DNA of 64,000 bases from Undaria pinnatifida (lineage: Eukaryota; Sar; Phaeophyceae; Laminariales; Alariaceae): the NCBI GenBank assembly GCA_012845835.1, contig JABAKD010000004.1, positions 9,924,732 to 9,988,731 of the forward strand, given 5' to 3'. The notes beneath the pieces are model-generated. The model ran no database searches, was not told the origin of the DNA, and saw only the letters and a list, made by a program, of their open reading frames with translations. Position numbers and translations under genes: made by a program. Shown here piece by piece: positions 10,501-19,077 of this stretch (position 1 is the stretch's first letter; each line of letters starts with the position of its first letter).

Positions 10501-13500
10501 ACTATGACACCCATTAATTTCACCATAACACCAAAATCCTTTAGAGCTCCGCAAACACTGGCACCATCGGTTACACTAGTGTAATTACCACGGACAGCAA
10601 CACTAAAATGACGGGAGAACCGAAAGGAATTCGTCGACGGCCTGCAAAATGGCCGCACCCTGTTGTTACAAGGACCAGTAAGGAAAATACGATACGAAGG
10701 AGATCATGGTTTTGACCCCTCGGCTGACCGCCCTCCACACACAAAAAGTAGCATAATAAAGCCAGACCAGACTTAAGCAAGCAAGACCAAAAGACCGGTC
10801 TCAAAGCACACAAAAAGTACGCGACAGCACATAATCATTCATCCGTTTAAGGCTTTCAGGCCCGAGTTTTGAACGAAAATAGGAATATGGCCTCTTTTGT
10901 ACTGGAAATAGTGTTAGACACACTCTGCCTCTTGAGAACATGGGAATTCCAGCCTGGCCAGAAACAAGATAAACATATATAAAATCATTCCTTGGTGTCA
11001 TGGACTTTGGTCCGGAGTTTTTTGTCTCGGCCTAAGTATGCGATTCGCGGAACTGGAATTCTCGGTCGAATATGGCTTGGTTCGAGCGCCGCCTTCGGGG
11101 GGCGGCTCCAACGCCCCTCGCCCTGCCGTGTCCGTTCCGCACATCGACGTGAACGCGGACGGGCGCCGAGCGAGACGAGCGAGTGTCGAGGAGGAATTTT
11201 GGAAAAATTGTTGAATCTTAATGGCTGCAACGCCTGAATGATTTACAAAATTGGCATCATTTCCAAACGGTACGTGATTATGTTTGGAATTTTGCGTACC
11301 GGGTGAGAACAGCAGTATGTACGGCGAGCATGAACGCCAACTGACGGCATTGATTGGCAAACACACAACATCAGGTGCAAGCAGCAGCAGTAGCCGAAGG
11401 GCAAAACTTCTAGCACATACTGCAGCAACTAGTAGCAACCAGAACCACAGCAGATAGCTCAAAGTGCAGCACGAGTGCAGTTGGCAAGTTTAGTCGTACA
11501 CGCATCACTCTGTCCAATAGCCTATATATAACAGCATCTCAAGCAGGTAGAAGAGCCGTCTCTTCGGCCTTTGGCCTTGGCTTTAGCACGGCCGCTGACA
11601 CTCCAGGCAGCCTCTGCTGTAGGCATGAACGAGTGCGGTTGATTCGCAGCGAACTATCCCGCTGTGCTCGCCTCTATGTGGCCATTGTCCATGCCATTTC
11701 ATGTCACCTCCCTTCTGTTTTGAGCTCGTCGTCGTGCCGTCGAGGTACGAGGAAACCCGTACGTACTGGGTGAGAACAGCAGTATGTACGACGAGCATGA
11801 ACGCCAACTGACAACATTGGCAGACACACAACATCAGGTGCAGCAGCAGTAGCCGAAGGGCGAAACTTCTAGCACATACAGCAGCAACTAGTAGCAACCA
11901 GAACCACAGCAGATAGCTCAAAGTGCAGTACGAGTGCCGTTGGCAAGTTTAGTCGTACACGCATCACTCTGTCCAATATATAACAACCGTGTTATGTTCA
12001 TATTGATGGAGAAAAAAATACCAGGTCGTATTACATTTATTTCCTGTAAGAATGATACGTCGTACGAGCGGACGTTCTGATTCTGGTGCCGTGAGACCAT
12101 CGAGCACACCGCATGTTTTACCCAAACAAGAGCCAACAAGAGGCAGCGCACAGGGGCCCCCAACACAGAGACACGTGACAACCACGGCCAGCTGTCGGTC
12201 GCGTAATTGTCCGGTGGTCCGTGCTTCCGTGGGTGTATCGGAAGTCGTTCGTAGTACTGCTGTAGATCGTCGAAAAACCACGTGGCATCAGACGTATTTA
12301 AGCCTTGAGGTTAGGTCTTAAGTACTTCCAACTGGAAGAGCAAGGCCATTCGATATTTCGACCTAACGCATGAAAAAAAAAACACATGTCTAAAACTCGA
12401 AATAGTGGTCTCTTTCAGTACGCATAAAAAAGAAAGCCGAGGTAAGATCAAACTACTTGAAAATAGACTATGATATTTCTGCACTACTCCAGACGCAGAT
12501 GGCAAGACGAGGATTTATGTCATCAGTCAGCACATGAGTGGGTGGAAACTTCGAGAAAGACCCTCCCCTGCCCATGCTACTGTGCGAGCTTGAACAAACG
12601 GCCAAAACAAATAACTGGTGCCTGGCAAAAACATTGAGTGCTTCGTACTCCATACTCGCTTCATATGTAGGATACCTCGCAGGCGTCTGCCGCCTTCGGT
12701 GTGCCTCAGTGTGGCAGTCAGTACAGCAGCACAGCAGGACTGGCCCTCAACCCGGATCAAATTTCCACCCTCGAAATGTAGGCATTCGCGGGAAAGAGGC
12801 AACAGGGTTGTAAACTGCAGCAGCTCCGGCCATGCGCTACGTCGGGAACAAAAAAAAATGTGTCATCGAAAAATTAAAGCCTCAGGACGAGAGAGCAGGA
12901 GCGCGAGCGCGCGACGAACTATGTCAGAGTCCCAGCTCTCTGACCGCAGAGAATGCCAGGGTAGGAGGAGTCTCGCGGGCGTTTTCCACCGGCTAGTTGT
13001 GCTGTAGTTGGGTTGGCTGTTGGGGTGCTGGTTGTCTGTGTGTTGTGCTGTGTTGTTTTTGTTTTGTGGTGTGTTGTGTTGTGTGTGTGCGCTCGATCCT
13101 CGTGAATGAACAAGGGCTCCTTTTCAAGTTATAGTTCGTAGAGGCATGCAGCTCCACGAGAGTGGGACGCCTCTGACCACCGCCAACGTTCCTGATCTGA
13201 TGGTGTTGTACACGCAGGTTGATTAACCCGGGTTGGGGATACACCAAGCGGCTTGCTAGGTTGAACGTTGCAATTACTGCGTGGGTGTTGTGCTGTGCTG
13301 CTGCTGCAGAGTGTCTGCCGTTGCCTCGAGCTTTTGTCGTCTGAAATGCTGTTGTTTGCTGGAAAATACTCGGAAAATTGCTTCAAATATGCACTTGGGC
13401 CGAAATCTGCCCGTGTGCATATTTTGGGAAAATTCACATCTCACCGTGGTCTGCCGTGGTCGTTAGGTCGATAAAATAGACCTATTTTCTAGACAATTTG

Positions 13501-16500
13501 AAACACGATAGGGCTTAATTTGGTTTAGAGCCAAAAATATAGGCATATCGTCAGGCTTAAATACGTCTATCGTGCTGGTGGCAAGACTCGCCAGTAGACC
13601 CCCCAAAATGTATTTACCTTTTCTTTTTCTTGGCCCCATGCACCCATTTATTTCCTTTCCTTTCTCTTCTTTGTTTGTTTCTTTTTTCCAATTGACTTGC
13701 GTCTGTTGTGCGCATGCGTAGTGATAGATACCACGTGTAATATATACGTGGTAGTCTTTCTTGGTTGGCAAGCGGTATAGTCGGTTTTCCAAGGCGCGAG
13801 TAATGAGACGTATGCACCGGTATGGACCTGGCACATCGTAGACTGACTCCCGATTTCACTTTTATATGTTTTTGGTGGAGGCATGAATTAATTGCGTCGT
13901 CATCAGCTGTGATTTATGCGTGTACCACCTTTGGTTTGTGTTTTTCCCCTAGGGTATTCCTCAGCTCCAGAGTGACTGGAGCCTGTCCTGTGACCACGGA
14001 CTTGATTATGCGAGTTAATGTGAGAACGACAACAACAACAACAACTGAAATATTGCCTGTTTCTTGACCTTTCAGCTGCTTCCTGCAAACTTGGTTTTTC
14101 TGCCAAGACGATTTTGAACTTTTTCGCGATTTTTTCTTCTTTTTTGTCTAGTAAGTTGAACTTCTTACCGCCGCTAATTGCCGCCTGACAGCTGTGCATT
14201 AGTCGCGGAACGGTCCAGCTTTGGCTTTTCTTTGATTCGCACCATTTGTTTTGTACTTGACGAAGCTTCAGCGGCTGAGATCTGGGCTTGGCTCATCAGC
14301 TCGACACCGCCCAGCACCCCATCGCAGCGCTGTAGCTTACAGCAACGAAGCGCCGTGCAGTGCCCTGCGATGCCCTGCGGCTCAGCTCAGCAGCGCACCG
14401 CTAGCTCAGCAGAGCGACGCGCTATGCTTTGCCGTGCTCTGCCATCGCGGTCGTTCGTTATTCATGATATCTAAAACTCCGCGTTCGCTGATATTTAGGT
14501 ATTTGGCGCTTTATTCTATACATATCGCGTCAACCATCGTAATATCATACACTCAATATGGGGGAGGGAATGTAATCTCTATGCAAAGATCCTGTTTTTT
14601 TTTAATCATTTGTCAGCCGGCCGCCCCGGTGGTCGATTAATAATAGTGGTTTTACCCTCGAACACTACTAACGTTTGGTTGTCCTTGAGTTCGACACCCA
14701 CCACGATGAGATTTGACTTTATTTGCAAAAATGCAAAAAAAAAAAACAGGCATCAATCAACTGCTGAGAGCGCCTAGCAGCGTGGGTTGGTTCGACGCGA
14801 GTCGACGAGGGAAGAAAATAAATGCTGGATTCTCCTGGCGGTAAAAATGAAAGCACGTGCCGAAGTGGGGAGGGAGGAGGAGGGCCCGCTATTGACCCCG
14901 GATCTGAGTTACTACTGGGAGGGAGCGCGAGAGTGGTGCGGGGATAATAAATGGGATGAAGAAAAAAATGTTGCAAAGGTATATTATTATTACTACCAGT
15001 AAATAATATGTCAGTCTCTAGGAAATACGCACGGCACTATCAGCAGTCGTCATGGTAGAGACACTCCGGATATTATGCATAGAGAGGACGCGTCCAATTT
15101 CGACAACGTGAAAGCCCCCACGAAGAAAAGACAGCAGACACACATATCCCGCCTTCCCGAGAAAAACAGAGAAGAAGCGCTACGCCAACCTCCCGTACGA
15201 GCAAAGCCACCCCCGCACCAATCTTAGACAACGCCGCCTCAACACGAGATCGCCCTCCTCTTCTACGTTTTCCTCCTCGCCCGCTACCACGCAGACCAAT
15301 CAATGCGACAGCCTTCACGTAACAAACAAAGCAATCTTCTTCCAAAACCTCGCCGGCTGACATGTCCTCATGTCGACGTTTGATGCAAACCGACTTTGCA
15401 TCCTGTCGACTTCGAACCTCCATTGCCACGGGGACAGCAGTGCAGTCTCTTCATTAATGCCAAGGCCTCTTTTGTTTCGCCTAGAGGCGACGCAGGTTCT
15501 CAATAATACTCTTTTCGGTATTTTTGTTTGATAGACGCCAACTTTTACTTGACGGCGCATTTAATAGTTTGTTTCGCCTATCCTTGCCTTCTTTATTGTA
15601 TAATATTACGTTTTTTCTTTTGTCAAAGCATGACTTTCAGAATCCCATGTATGTTCGTATGAAACTCTTGGCATTACTTCAAAGTTCAATGCATGCCAAA
15701 TCGGACAGCTACACCTTAAGTGGTCGAAGTGCTGCCCTGCCCTACCCAAAGCATGGGCGCCGGCGAGTGCCGGCGCCCATGCGGAGCCCTTGTATTTCAT
15801 AAAATTATTCTAAGGACGTCAGCTGTGAGTTCGACGAATTTAGGGTCGATACTCATCTTTGCAAGCTGCGTTGTTGGTATTTGTAATTTACTATGTGGGT
15901 GAGTTGTTTCACTTAATGGGAGGGGTCCTACCGTATTATTTGGTTTTTTACATTTTTGTACATGGAGTATTTAATATATATATACATATATTCTATATAT
16001 ATTTTTTTTTTCTCCACTGTGATGGTTGGTGTTCGTACCTTTGCTCTAGGTGGGAATTTTGAGCTAGAAACAAGAGATTCTTAACTTTAACTGGCTGTCG
16101 CATACCAGGTACTGTATTGGCCAGAGTTTGGTTTCGAGCACAAGTCGAGCCGTCTTTTCTTAATTCTCGATTTCCTAATCCTACAACTAGTGTGTTTGCT
16201 GAACAAGCAATGATGAATACACGGCACACATATGCTACGCTACAGGCTGATTCAAGGAAGAAAAAAAAATCTTCCCCCACGAATACCGCTCGCAATATCT
16301 AGTCAAAGAATGAATATTCGGTATCATAGTGACCCCCATCATCAGTGGAAGAGGGTGACATGGCCTTGTTTTATTGTTACCGGCCTCGGGCTGTCTCTAG
16401 GAGCGAAACTCGCATCGCCCAATGACAGGCCTTGAATTTCTTCAATGCTACTCAGGATTTTCCCCAGCGGAGGCAAACAAAAAAAGTTAAACCGCATTTT

Positions 16501-18349
16501 GCACGATCCGGTTGGACGTACTCCAAGGCATGTTTGAAGAACTTTTCGCGCAAAAAATCGAAGATCTGACCTGCCTGCGTTGAACATTAAGCAGAATCTA
16601 GCGAAAAAACTGGATCCTACATTAGTATGAAGTAATTTGAAGGAAATGACGTATCTTACTCACTTTTTCGCACAAAACTTCAAATGTCCACGCCGTTTTT
16701 GAGAGACAAGACTCGGAAATTTTGCACACGTGTTCTTCAGCCCATCCCGAGTTCTGACCCACGGTTTTCTTTTTCCTTTTTTTTTTTCGCCAAAAAAAAT
16801 GGTCTGAGGTGGTCCACATTTTCCGAAAAATCTCAACTGACGAAAAATCAGTCTAGAAAAAAAAACACATCGCGTGAGGTCTTCGAAAGGGCATGTAGAG
16901 GACGTGAGCAAAATTTCACGGTCTGAACCGGAGAAACGGCGTGGACATTCGCCGGGGGAAAACTTGTTTTTTCAACGTGAACCAGCCTGTAAGGCAATTA
17001 CTTCTTAGCCCAATTACGCTGATCGATGCGGCTCTTCGGCTCAGGAACCACCCAACATCGTGTTATCCCTTGATAAAATAAAGTATAGCAACCAAGAAAA
17101 TAAAGTATAGCAACCAAGAAAACGACGATTACATTTTCAAGTGTCAGCCAGTAGCGTGAGCGCGTAGCAGTACGAGTAGGATCATGCTGCCTACGCCCGT
17201 CCCGTGCGAGTCTTTGTGTTGTTATCGTTCGGACATCATTGTTATCATCGTGGCCGATGCCGAAATCGTCATTTTTTCGCCGTCAATTTCTCTTCTTTGG
17301 AATCTGTCTCAAAGGGGTCTGTGTTTCGTTAGAAACTCAATTGTATACCTACCTAGGCGACGGGATTGCTTATCGGGTTAACCCCTTGAGAGTCCCAAAC
17401 CCGTCCGTATACTAATTCCAAGTAAATTGTCCCCCAAAACGAGTTTCCAGTTACAAAGGCGTTAAGCGTTTTGTTTTCTCACAAGTTAGTTTTTTGGGTG
17501 GAGATGTAGAGCTCCTCAAGCGAATATACCACCTCAGACAACAAGGGCGCACACATTCATCCCCTCACCGACGCTCAACGTCAGCCGCAAGGTCCCCTCC
17601 GATCCTCCATTTCGCGCCCTCATCTTCCTTCTTCCCCCCCGCGTCTACAACAGCGGCCACCACCGCCCCGTTCACCGCCCCCACCACATCACCTCCCACG
17701 GCCACATCCTCCGCTCCCACTTCCCCCTCCGCGCCTCCCACGCTAGCCAGGCCCGCGGTCGAACCGAAAGCCTCAACCGATTCACGCGTCGCCGACAGCA
17801 GCCCACCATCCCCACCACCATTGCCACCGTAGGCAGCATCGACCCCCCACGCCCGTGCAGAACGTCCCGACACCCCACCACCGTTACTATCGCCCTTACT
17901 CCACTCCCCCCTCCGCCACGACAGGCGCGTCATGGACCCACCATCCCCCCCATCAGCCACCGTCGCGCGCATGGGCTCACCCGCACGAACCCCTGCTGCG
18001 CCCGCAGCCGCCGCCGCTGCTGTTACAGCGGCAGCTGCATCAGCGGGGGCTGCGGATAAACTTTTCCCCACACCAAAAAAAGAGGCATCACCACGGCGCT
18101 CACGTCGGGAACGTAAAAATACACCTCCAACTGCCGACCGCAGTAACCCCCCCCGGCGCCCGCCAACAGACATGGAAGGCGTGTTCGCGCGGGATACTTG
18201 ATTGTGGTCGAAGCAGCCCCTGTGGCTGTGGAGGCGGGAGGAGGCGGCGGTCGAGGAGGGGACTGGGAGCCGAATCGAGCGGGAGGTGCGCTGGGGCACG
18301 GCGGCTCGGCGCGGCAACGATGTTCTTAGAGAGGGGGCGAACGCCAGCG
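1395..18349 (-). CDS. Plastid-targeted SLC4/BOR-family anion transporter (5' signal exon and 3' end missing)
   Basis: Secondary-active anion transporter of the SLC4 family (bicarbonate transporters, anion exchangers, BOR borate exporters). Ten exons join in phase into about 693 residues: 17569-18349, 10180-10300, 8968-9110, 8370-8544, 6535-6684, 6031-6132, 4514-4621, 4034-4198, 2572-2781, 1395-1520, all with GT-AG introns. The first visible exon starts with an ALAFAP plastid motif and a basic transit-like region, then an Ala/Gly-rich spacer. It ends in GGDLAADVERR, the conserved entry to TM1. There is no animal-type cytoplasmic domain. Both half-helix regions are present: GGQPMTFIGPTG (TM3) and LPWQCAATVQSLNHV (TM10). 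The residue matching the AE1 anion-site Arg is Gln, and the AE1 Glu681 position is Asp. Location in a plastid membrane and transport of bicarbonate or borate are inferences. Missing parts are the signal-peptide exon above 18349 and the last helices left of base 1. Confidence 0.9.
1655..1990 (-). repeat. Two decayed partial copies of SLC4 exon 11 with acceptors
   Basis: Tandem units of about 190-200 bp in the intron just upstream (in transcription) of exon 11. Acceptor-like junctions (GAACAG or GAGCAG before GTGATGAGCGG) sit at 1722/1723 and 1911/1912, against 1520/1521 for the true exon. Each copy keeps roughly the first 55 nt of the exon. They read VMSGDDFLARSKETLFDR and VMSGNGRLVRIKQTRFDR, then run into a shared A/T-rich stretch (TATCGAACTTCGATA). 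The 3' half of the exon and its donor are absent. Confidence 0.85.
2010..2520 (-). repeat. Three decayed copies of SLC4 exon 10 3' end
   Basis: Copies of the segment encoding GKIPMAVVSGIFLYLG are centred near 2465, 2240 and 2035, downstream of the intact copy at 2572-2640. They read AEILMSVVSSTDLCLGTN, GKIPMAMVSGILLYLQK and GKVPMTVASDISF. They are interspersed with a second shared block (GGGATGGATCAACCAC), so the unit is roughly 130-230 bp. The downstream copies have stops or lost donors. Confidence 0.85.
2521..2571 (-). promoter_or_regulatory. Donor side of SLC4 intron after exon 10
   Basis: GTGGGT donor and a T-rich start of the intron on the minus strand. Confidence 0.5.
2572..2781 (-). 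CDS. SLC4-like exon 10: TM10-TM12
   Basis: Seventy codons: SLNHVRQMATFKTDS, a short variable loop, ETRATGFCVHALVLGSLALL and GKIPMAVVSGIFLYLGRK. It matches the SLC4 run S(V/L)xHV..(E)xRxTG...IPMAVLYGVFLYMG. Acceptor CGTTGCAG, donor AAG/GTGGGT. Three degenerate copies of its 3' half lie downstream. Confidence 0.94.
2885..2974. repeat. (AACCG)n microsatellite, about 18 units
   Basis: Perfect or near-perfect AACCG pentamer run inside the intron between SLC4 exons 9 and 10, flanked by degenerate A/C-rich sequence to about 3060. Confidence 0.97.
3185..4030 (-). repeat. Intronic minisatellite built from the exon 9 / intron junction
   Basis: Imperfect 86-130-bp units containing GTACGTCCCACAAAACGCCA (near 3226, 3312, 3672, 3758, 3861) and a block like the end of exon 9 plus its donor (near 3192, 3645, 3835, 3937; the real junction is at 4033/4034). 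On the minus strand the copies read CTATVQ, CAATMQ and similar, against CAATVQ in the exon. The array is interrupted by a 249-bp MITE (3364-3612). Confidence 0.8.
3364..3612. mobile_element. 249-bp MITE with 30-bp terminal inverted repeats
   Basis: Left end AGGGTCGTTCCTAACAAACG, right end (reverse complement) AGGGCCGTTCCTAACGGATA; both continue AAAAATGT. The inside holds more inverted repeats built on TGTCAGGATTCCTGACA. There is no coding capacity. I cannot define a clear target-site duplication, and superfamily assignment (hAT or PIF/Harbinger style ends) is open. Confidence 0.8.
4034..4198 (-). CDS. SLC4-like exon 9: TM8-TM10 core
   Basis: Fifty-five codons: SLFFLDQNISSRVVNSPRHK, then MVKGPAYHQDMLVLGL, then a span ending LPWQCAATVQ. 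These are the most diagnostic blocks of the family (F..(D/E)xxIS, KG..(Y/F)HxDLL, PW...ATVxS). Asp sits where AE1 has Glu681, as in Na-coupled bicarbonate transporters. The last residue, Gln, replaces the AE1 anion-site Arg. Acceptor CCGACAG, donor TTCAG/GTATGT. Several copies of this donor-side end form an array in the following intron. Confidence 0.95.
4514..4621 (-). CDS. SLC4-like exon 8: extracytoplasmic loop into TM8
   Basis: Thirty-six codons, phase 0/0: VPSSFMLCKGRSWLVPLFAV, then GPKVRMACALPAMLLT. WLVP..G and LPA(L/M)LLT are SLC4 signatures just before the TM8 sequence FFLDQNIS of the next exon. Acceptor GAAAAG, donor CACG/GTAAGC. Confidence 0.92.
4915..4998. mobile_element. Mini-MITE with TTAACCCCTTT ends, copy 1
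   Basis: Starts TTAACCCCTTTAGAGC, contains ACTAATTC.AAGTA and ACGGGTTTCCAGTTG, and ends GAAGGGGCGTT. The short inverted ends and at least six relatives in the window (see 17378, 20240, 30549, 35925, 37505) mark a non-autonomous DNA element family of 85-110 bp. Confidence 0.75.
5712..5880 (+). repeat. Dispersed repeat F, copy 1, with ACA-rich tail
   Basis: Starts GTCAGCTGTGAT and contains GACTGGAGCCTGTCCTGTGA, then GCGGGTTAATTGTGAG, then an (ACA/ACC)-rich tail. The same order occurs at 13905-14050. The tail and the lack of inverted ends suggest a SINE-like retroelement. Confidence 0.75.
6031..6132 (-). CDS. SLC4-like exon 7: TM7
   Basis: Thirty-four codons, phase 0/0: FREFLSDFGPLVVIVAMSCF, then CALPAYKGLLSFLD. 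REFLSDFG followed by a hydrophobic span is the standard SLC4 motif (VRxLxSDFGVPxAI). Acceptor AAATAG, donor GGAC/GTGAGA. Confidence 0.92.
6535..6684 (-). CDS. SLC4-like exon 6: loop and TM6
   Basis: Fifty codons in phase 0 at both ends: AVRSLLRNFSPAVAGYSQAG, then the membrane segment LMSLNIAVATYVGCRKTSGA, then LFNPG. Acceptor CTTGCAG, donor GGGG/TAAG type (GGG/GTAAGC). It corresponds to the SLC4 segment between FIYEAI and the RKVR..LSDFG block. A partial copy lies 357 bp upstream. Confidence 0.9.
6966..7041 (-). repeat. Partial copy of SLC4 exon 6 with acceptor
   Basis: Lies 357 bp upstream of exon 6. After a GCGCAG acceptor-like site it reads AVQTLLRNFIQAVAGYSQAE, against AVRSLLRNFSPAVAGYSQAG in the exon, then a short insertion and ALMK before a stop. 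Only the first half is present. Confidence 0.88.
8079..8164 (-). repeat. Partial copy of SLC4 exon 5 with donor
   Basis: Lies 291 bp downstream of the exon 5 donor. Reads FATQCTDDVFDALFPVKCIF and E before a donor-like GAG/GTCAGC, against FATQFTDDVFNALLSVNFI and YE in the exon. One inserted base upstream breaks the frame relative to the intact exon. Confidence 0.88.
8370..8544 (-). CDS. SLC4-like exon 5: TM4-TM5
   Basis: Encodes FTSVAGLPFLPVYAWVGLW, then a membrane span, then FATQFTDDVFNALLSVNFI and YE. This aligns with the family block (R/A)W(I/V)GLWT...FT(E/D)(E/D)(I/V)F..LIS..FIYE. Donor GAG/GTCATT in phase 0. Frame joins directly to exon 6, giving FIYEAVRSLLRNF. A decayed copy of its 3' part lies about 290 bp downstream. 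Confidence 0.94.
8968..9110 (-). CDS. SLC4-like exon 4: TM2-TM3, substrate half-helix
   Basis: Starts VTQGTLGVIEYVIS and includes GGQPMTFIGPTGLTLAF, the broken TM3 helix that forms part of the substrate site in SLC4 proteins. Acceptor ATATCCAG; donor TACAG/GTGGGG splits an AGC codon (2+1) with exon 5. Confidence 0.94.
9180..9310 (+). repeat. Dispersed repeat G, copy 1
   Basis: Contains ACAACGCCGGGACGGA and GGCGAGTCG-like blocks shared with 38690-38870 (same strand) and 40310-40490 (opposite strand). Confidence 0.65.
9336..9356. repeat. Poly-G run of 21
   Basis: Uninterrupted homopolymer in an intron; also a place where assembly length may be wrong. Confidence 0.95.
10180..10300 (-). CDS. 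SLC4-like exon 3: TM1
   Basis: Encodes SKVYKSDWTDGVN and then the TM1 segment SLPAIMFLYFACLLPAVAFG. Acceptor is CGGCCAG, donor ACTCAG/GTTCGT, and it ends in phase 0 after ATQ. The wording is that of SLC4 TM1 (LFLYFA..LPAIAFGG). A partial copy of its 5' end lies 89 bp upstream. Confidence 0.93.
10340..10440 (-). repeat. Partial copy of SLC4 exon 3 acceptor and start
   Basis: Lies 89 bp upstream of exon 3. A TTTTCCAG acceptor-like site is followed by AGCGAAGGTGTACAAGTCTG; the true exon has GTCTAAGGTGTACAAGTCTG. It reads AKVYKSGW and then diverges. The preceding intron sequence (TTCCTTTTCGCGTGAA against CCGTTTCGCCGTGAAG) is duplicated as well. Confidence 0.85.
11299..11531. repeat. Direct repeat, copy 1 (possible small LTR)
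   Basis: About 230 bp from GGGTGAGAACAGCAGTATGT to CACTCTGTCCAATA, nearly identical to 11767-11987. On the minus strand each copy runs TGTTATATA...TTCTCA, i.e. TG...CA ends. The roughly 235 bp between the copies has no coding capacity. It could be a TRIM-type element, but I see no clear target duplication or primer-binding site. Confidence 0.8.
11767..11987. repeat. Direct repeat, copy 2 (possible small LTR)
   Basis: Second member of the pair described at 11299-11531, same orientation, differing by a few substitutions and short indels. Confidence 0.8.
13905..14050 (+). repeat. Dispersed repeat F, copy 2, with (ACA)n tail
   Basis: Shares CATCAGCTGTGAT, GACTGGAGCCTGTCCTGTGA and GCGAGTTAATGTGAG with 5712-5880 and ends in an (ACA)n run. 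Confidence 0.75.
14620..14890 (+). mobile_element. SINE2, copy 1 (tRNA-derived)
   Basis: Head begins CGCCCCGGTGGTCGATTA, then TACCCTCGAACACTACTAAC and the B-box-like GAGTTCGACACCC, then CGATGAGATTTG. The body (AGAGCGCCTAGCAGCGTGGG, GTCGACGAGGGAAGAA, GGCACGTGC) is shared in the same order with 56165-56435 on the other strand. Confidence 0.75.
15751..15782. other. Perfect 14-bp hairpin with 4-base loop
   Basis: GCATGGGCGCCGGC, loop GAGT, then GCCGGCGCCCATGC. Both arms pair without mismatch and are G/C-rich. No poly-T follows. It lies inside the largest SLC4 intron, and its function is unknown. Confidence 0.9.
16242..16990. mobile_element. Non-autonomous Tc1/mariner-like element, copy A
   Basis: Bounded by TA on both sides; ends CAGGCTGATTCAAGG and, at the right (reverse complement), CAGGCTGGTTCACG. 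About 745 bp. A minus-strand open frame beginning MFNAGRSDLRFFARKVL is shared with copy B (MLNIGRSDLRYFARKIL) and could be a transposase remnant. I recognise no catalytic motif. TA duplication and TIR form fit the Tc1/mariner superfamily. Confidence 0.82.
17378..17465. mobile_element. Mini-MITE, copy 2
   Basis: Starts TTAACCCCTTGAGAGTCC, contains ACTAATTCCAAGTAAATTG and TTTCCAGTTAC, ends AAAGGCGTTAA. It lies just downstream of SLC4 exon 2 in the intron. Confidence 0.78.
17569..18349 (-). CDS. SLC4-like exon 2: plastid presequence and spacer
   Basis: Acceptor CTCCTCAG follows a long C/T tract. The first two bases complete an Ala codon, giving ALAFAPSLRTSLPRRAAV. This matches the ASAF-type motif at the signal-peptide/transit-peptide border of stramenopile plastid proteins, followed by a Ser/Arg/Pro-rich, acid-poor stretch. 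The next roughly 190 residues are low-complexity (Ala, Gly, Asp, Arg) and I recognise no domain in them. The exon ends GGDLAADVERR with the last codon split 2+1, and donor CG/GTGAGG. The next exon supplies the missing G, giving DVERRSKVYKSDWTDG, which aligns with the SLC4/BOR entry segment. This makes it an exon of the same gene despite a 7.3-kb intron. Confidence 0.88.
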
Positions 18350-18405
18350 CTGAGGAGGGGGGGGGGGCGGGGGCAGAGGGGGCAGGGTCGGGAGGGATAG
18401 GCGAT
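18350..18405 (-). promoter_or_regulatory. Polypyrimidine tract and acceptor before SLC4 exon 2
   Basis: On the minus strand more than 45 bases of almost pure C/T lead to CTCCTCAG, directly before the codons for (A)LAFAP. Confidence 0.85.
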
Positions 18406-19077
18406 TAGATAATGTCGTTGTACGTATCCAAATGGAAAACGAGTATTCCTATACGTGCCTGGTATGTTGACTAATCTGTTATCTTGTTTGGGCCGGTGGG
18501 TGTTACTTGCCGGGTTACTTGTGCGGTGGCTAATTGTTTTTTCTGCAGTTTTTACAAGGATGTTTTTGTCCCCCTTTTGAACTTGAGACACTCCCCGGGA
18601 CTTCAAGCCAACCACATCCACTCGGGGAACCTTGTATAAACACTGTGAATGTACTTCGAAGTATACAAGGTGTAACACCAATGTACAACACCAGCAACTG
18701 CTGCAGAGTAGTCAACACATGTCAGCAGTATGTTTATACGAGTACCCGTAAAAGTCTCCTGAAATACACGAAGCATTTAAAAATATTGTAGAAAACAAAA
18801 CGACGAAGTGAAAGAGACGCGCACCCATCTCACCAATGTCATCCTAACTCATCATAAAAACAAAACAGAGCTGCTTACAACTGGAACCATTCGGGCGCAA
18901 ACTATCTGCGTTTAGAGGCAGATGATATTTTGGAGCGCAATAGTAGGGATGTCCCCCGCCCTCGATGCGCGGAGCGGGCGTGCTTGTGTTCCACGCTCTC
19001 GACTCCCAGTTTCAACCCAGAGAGAACCCCCCCCAAAAATGATCCCATTACGGTAGCGGCATCTCTACGCCGTTGAG

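Larger units (their letters stand above)
10301..17568 (-). other. 7.3-kb SLC4 intron between exons 2 and 3
   Basis: The codon split 2+1 closes exactly across this interval (R of VERRS), so no extra exon is needed. It contains the direct repeat 11299/11767, TG-rich sequence near 13010-13095, repeat F copy 2, SINE2 copy 1, a perfect hairpin (15751-15782), a Tc1/mariner-like element (16242-16990) and a mini-MITE (17378). A GC-rich stretch at 11080-11180 and an Arg/Gly-rich minus-strand open frame near 15075-15430 have no recognisable homology. Confidence 0.7.

Noticed and set aside
10985..11240. GC-rich stretch as an SLC4 exon
   Set aside because: The split Arg codon closes exactly between 17569 and 10300, so no exon is needed between them, and the frames show no SLC4 similarity.
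15073..15560. Minus-strand open frames as an exon of the transporter
   Set aside because: No homology, and exons 2 and 3 already join in phase around it.
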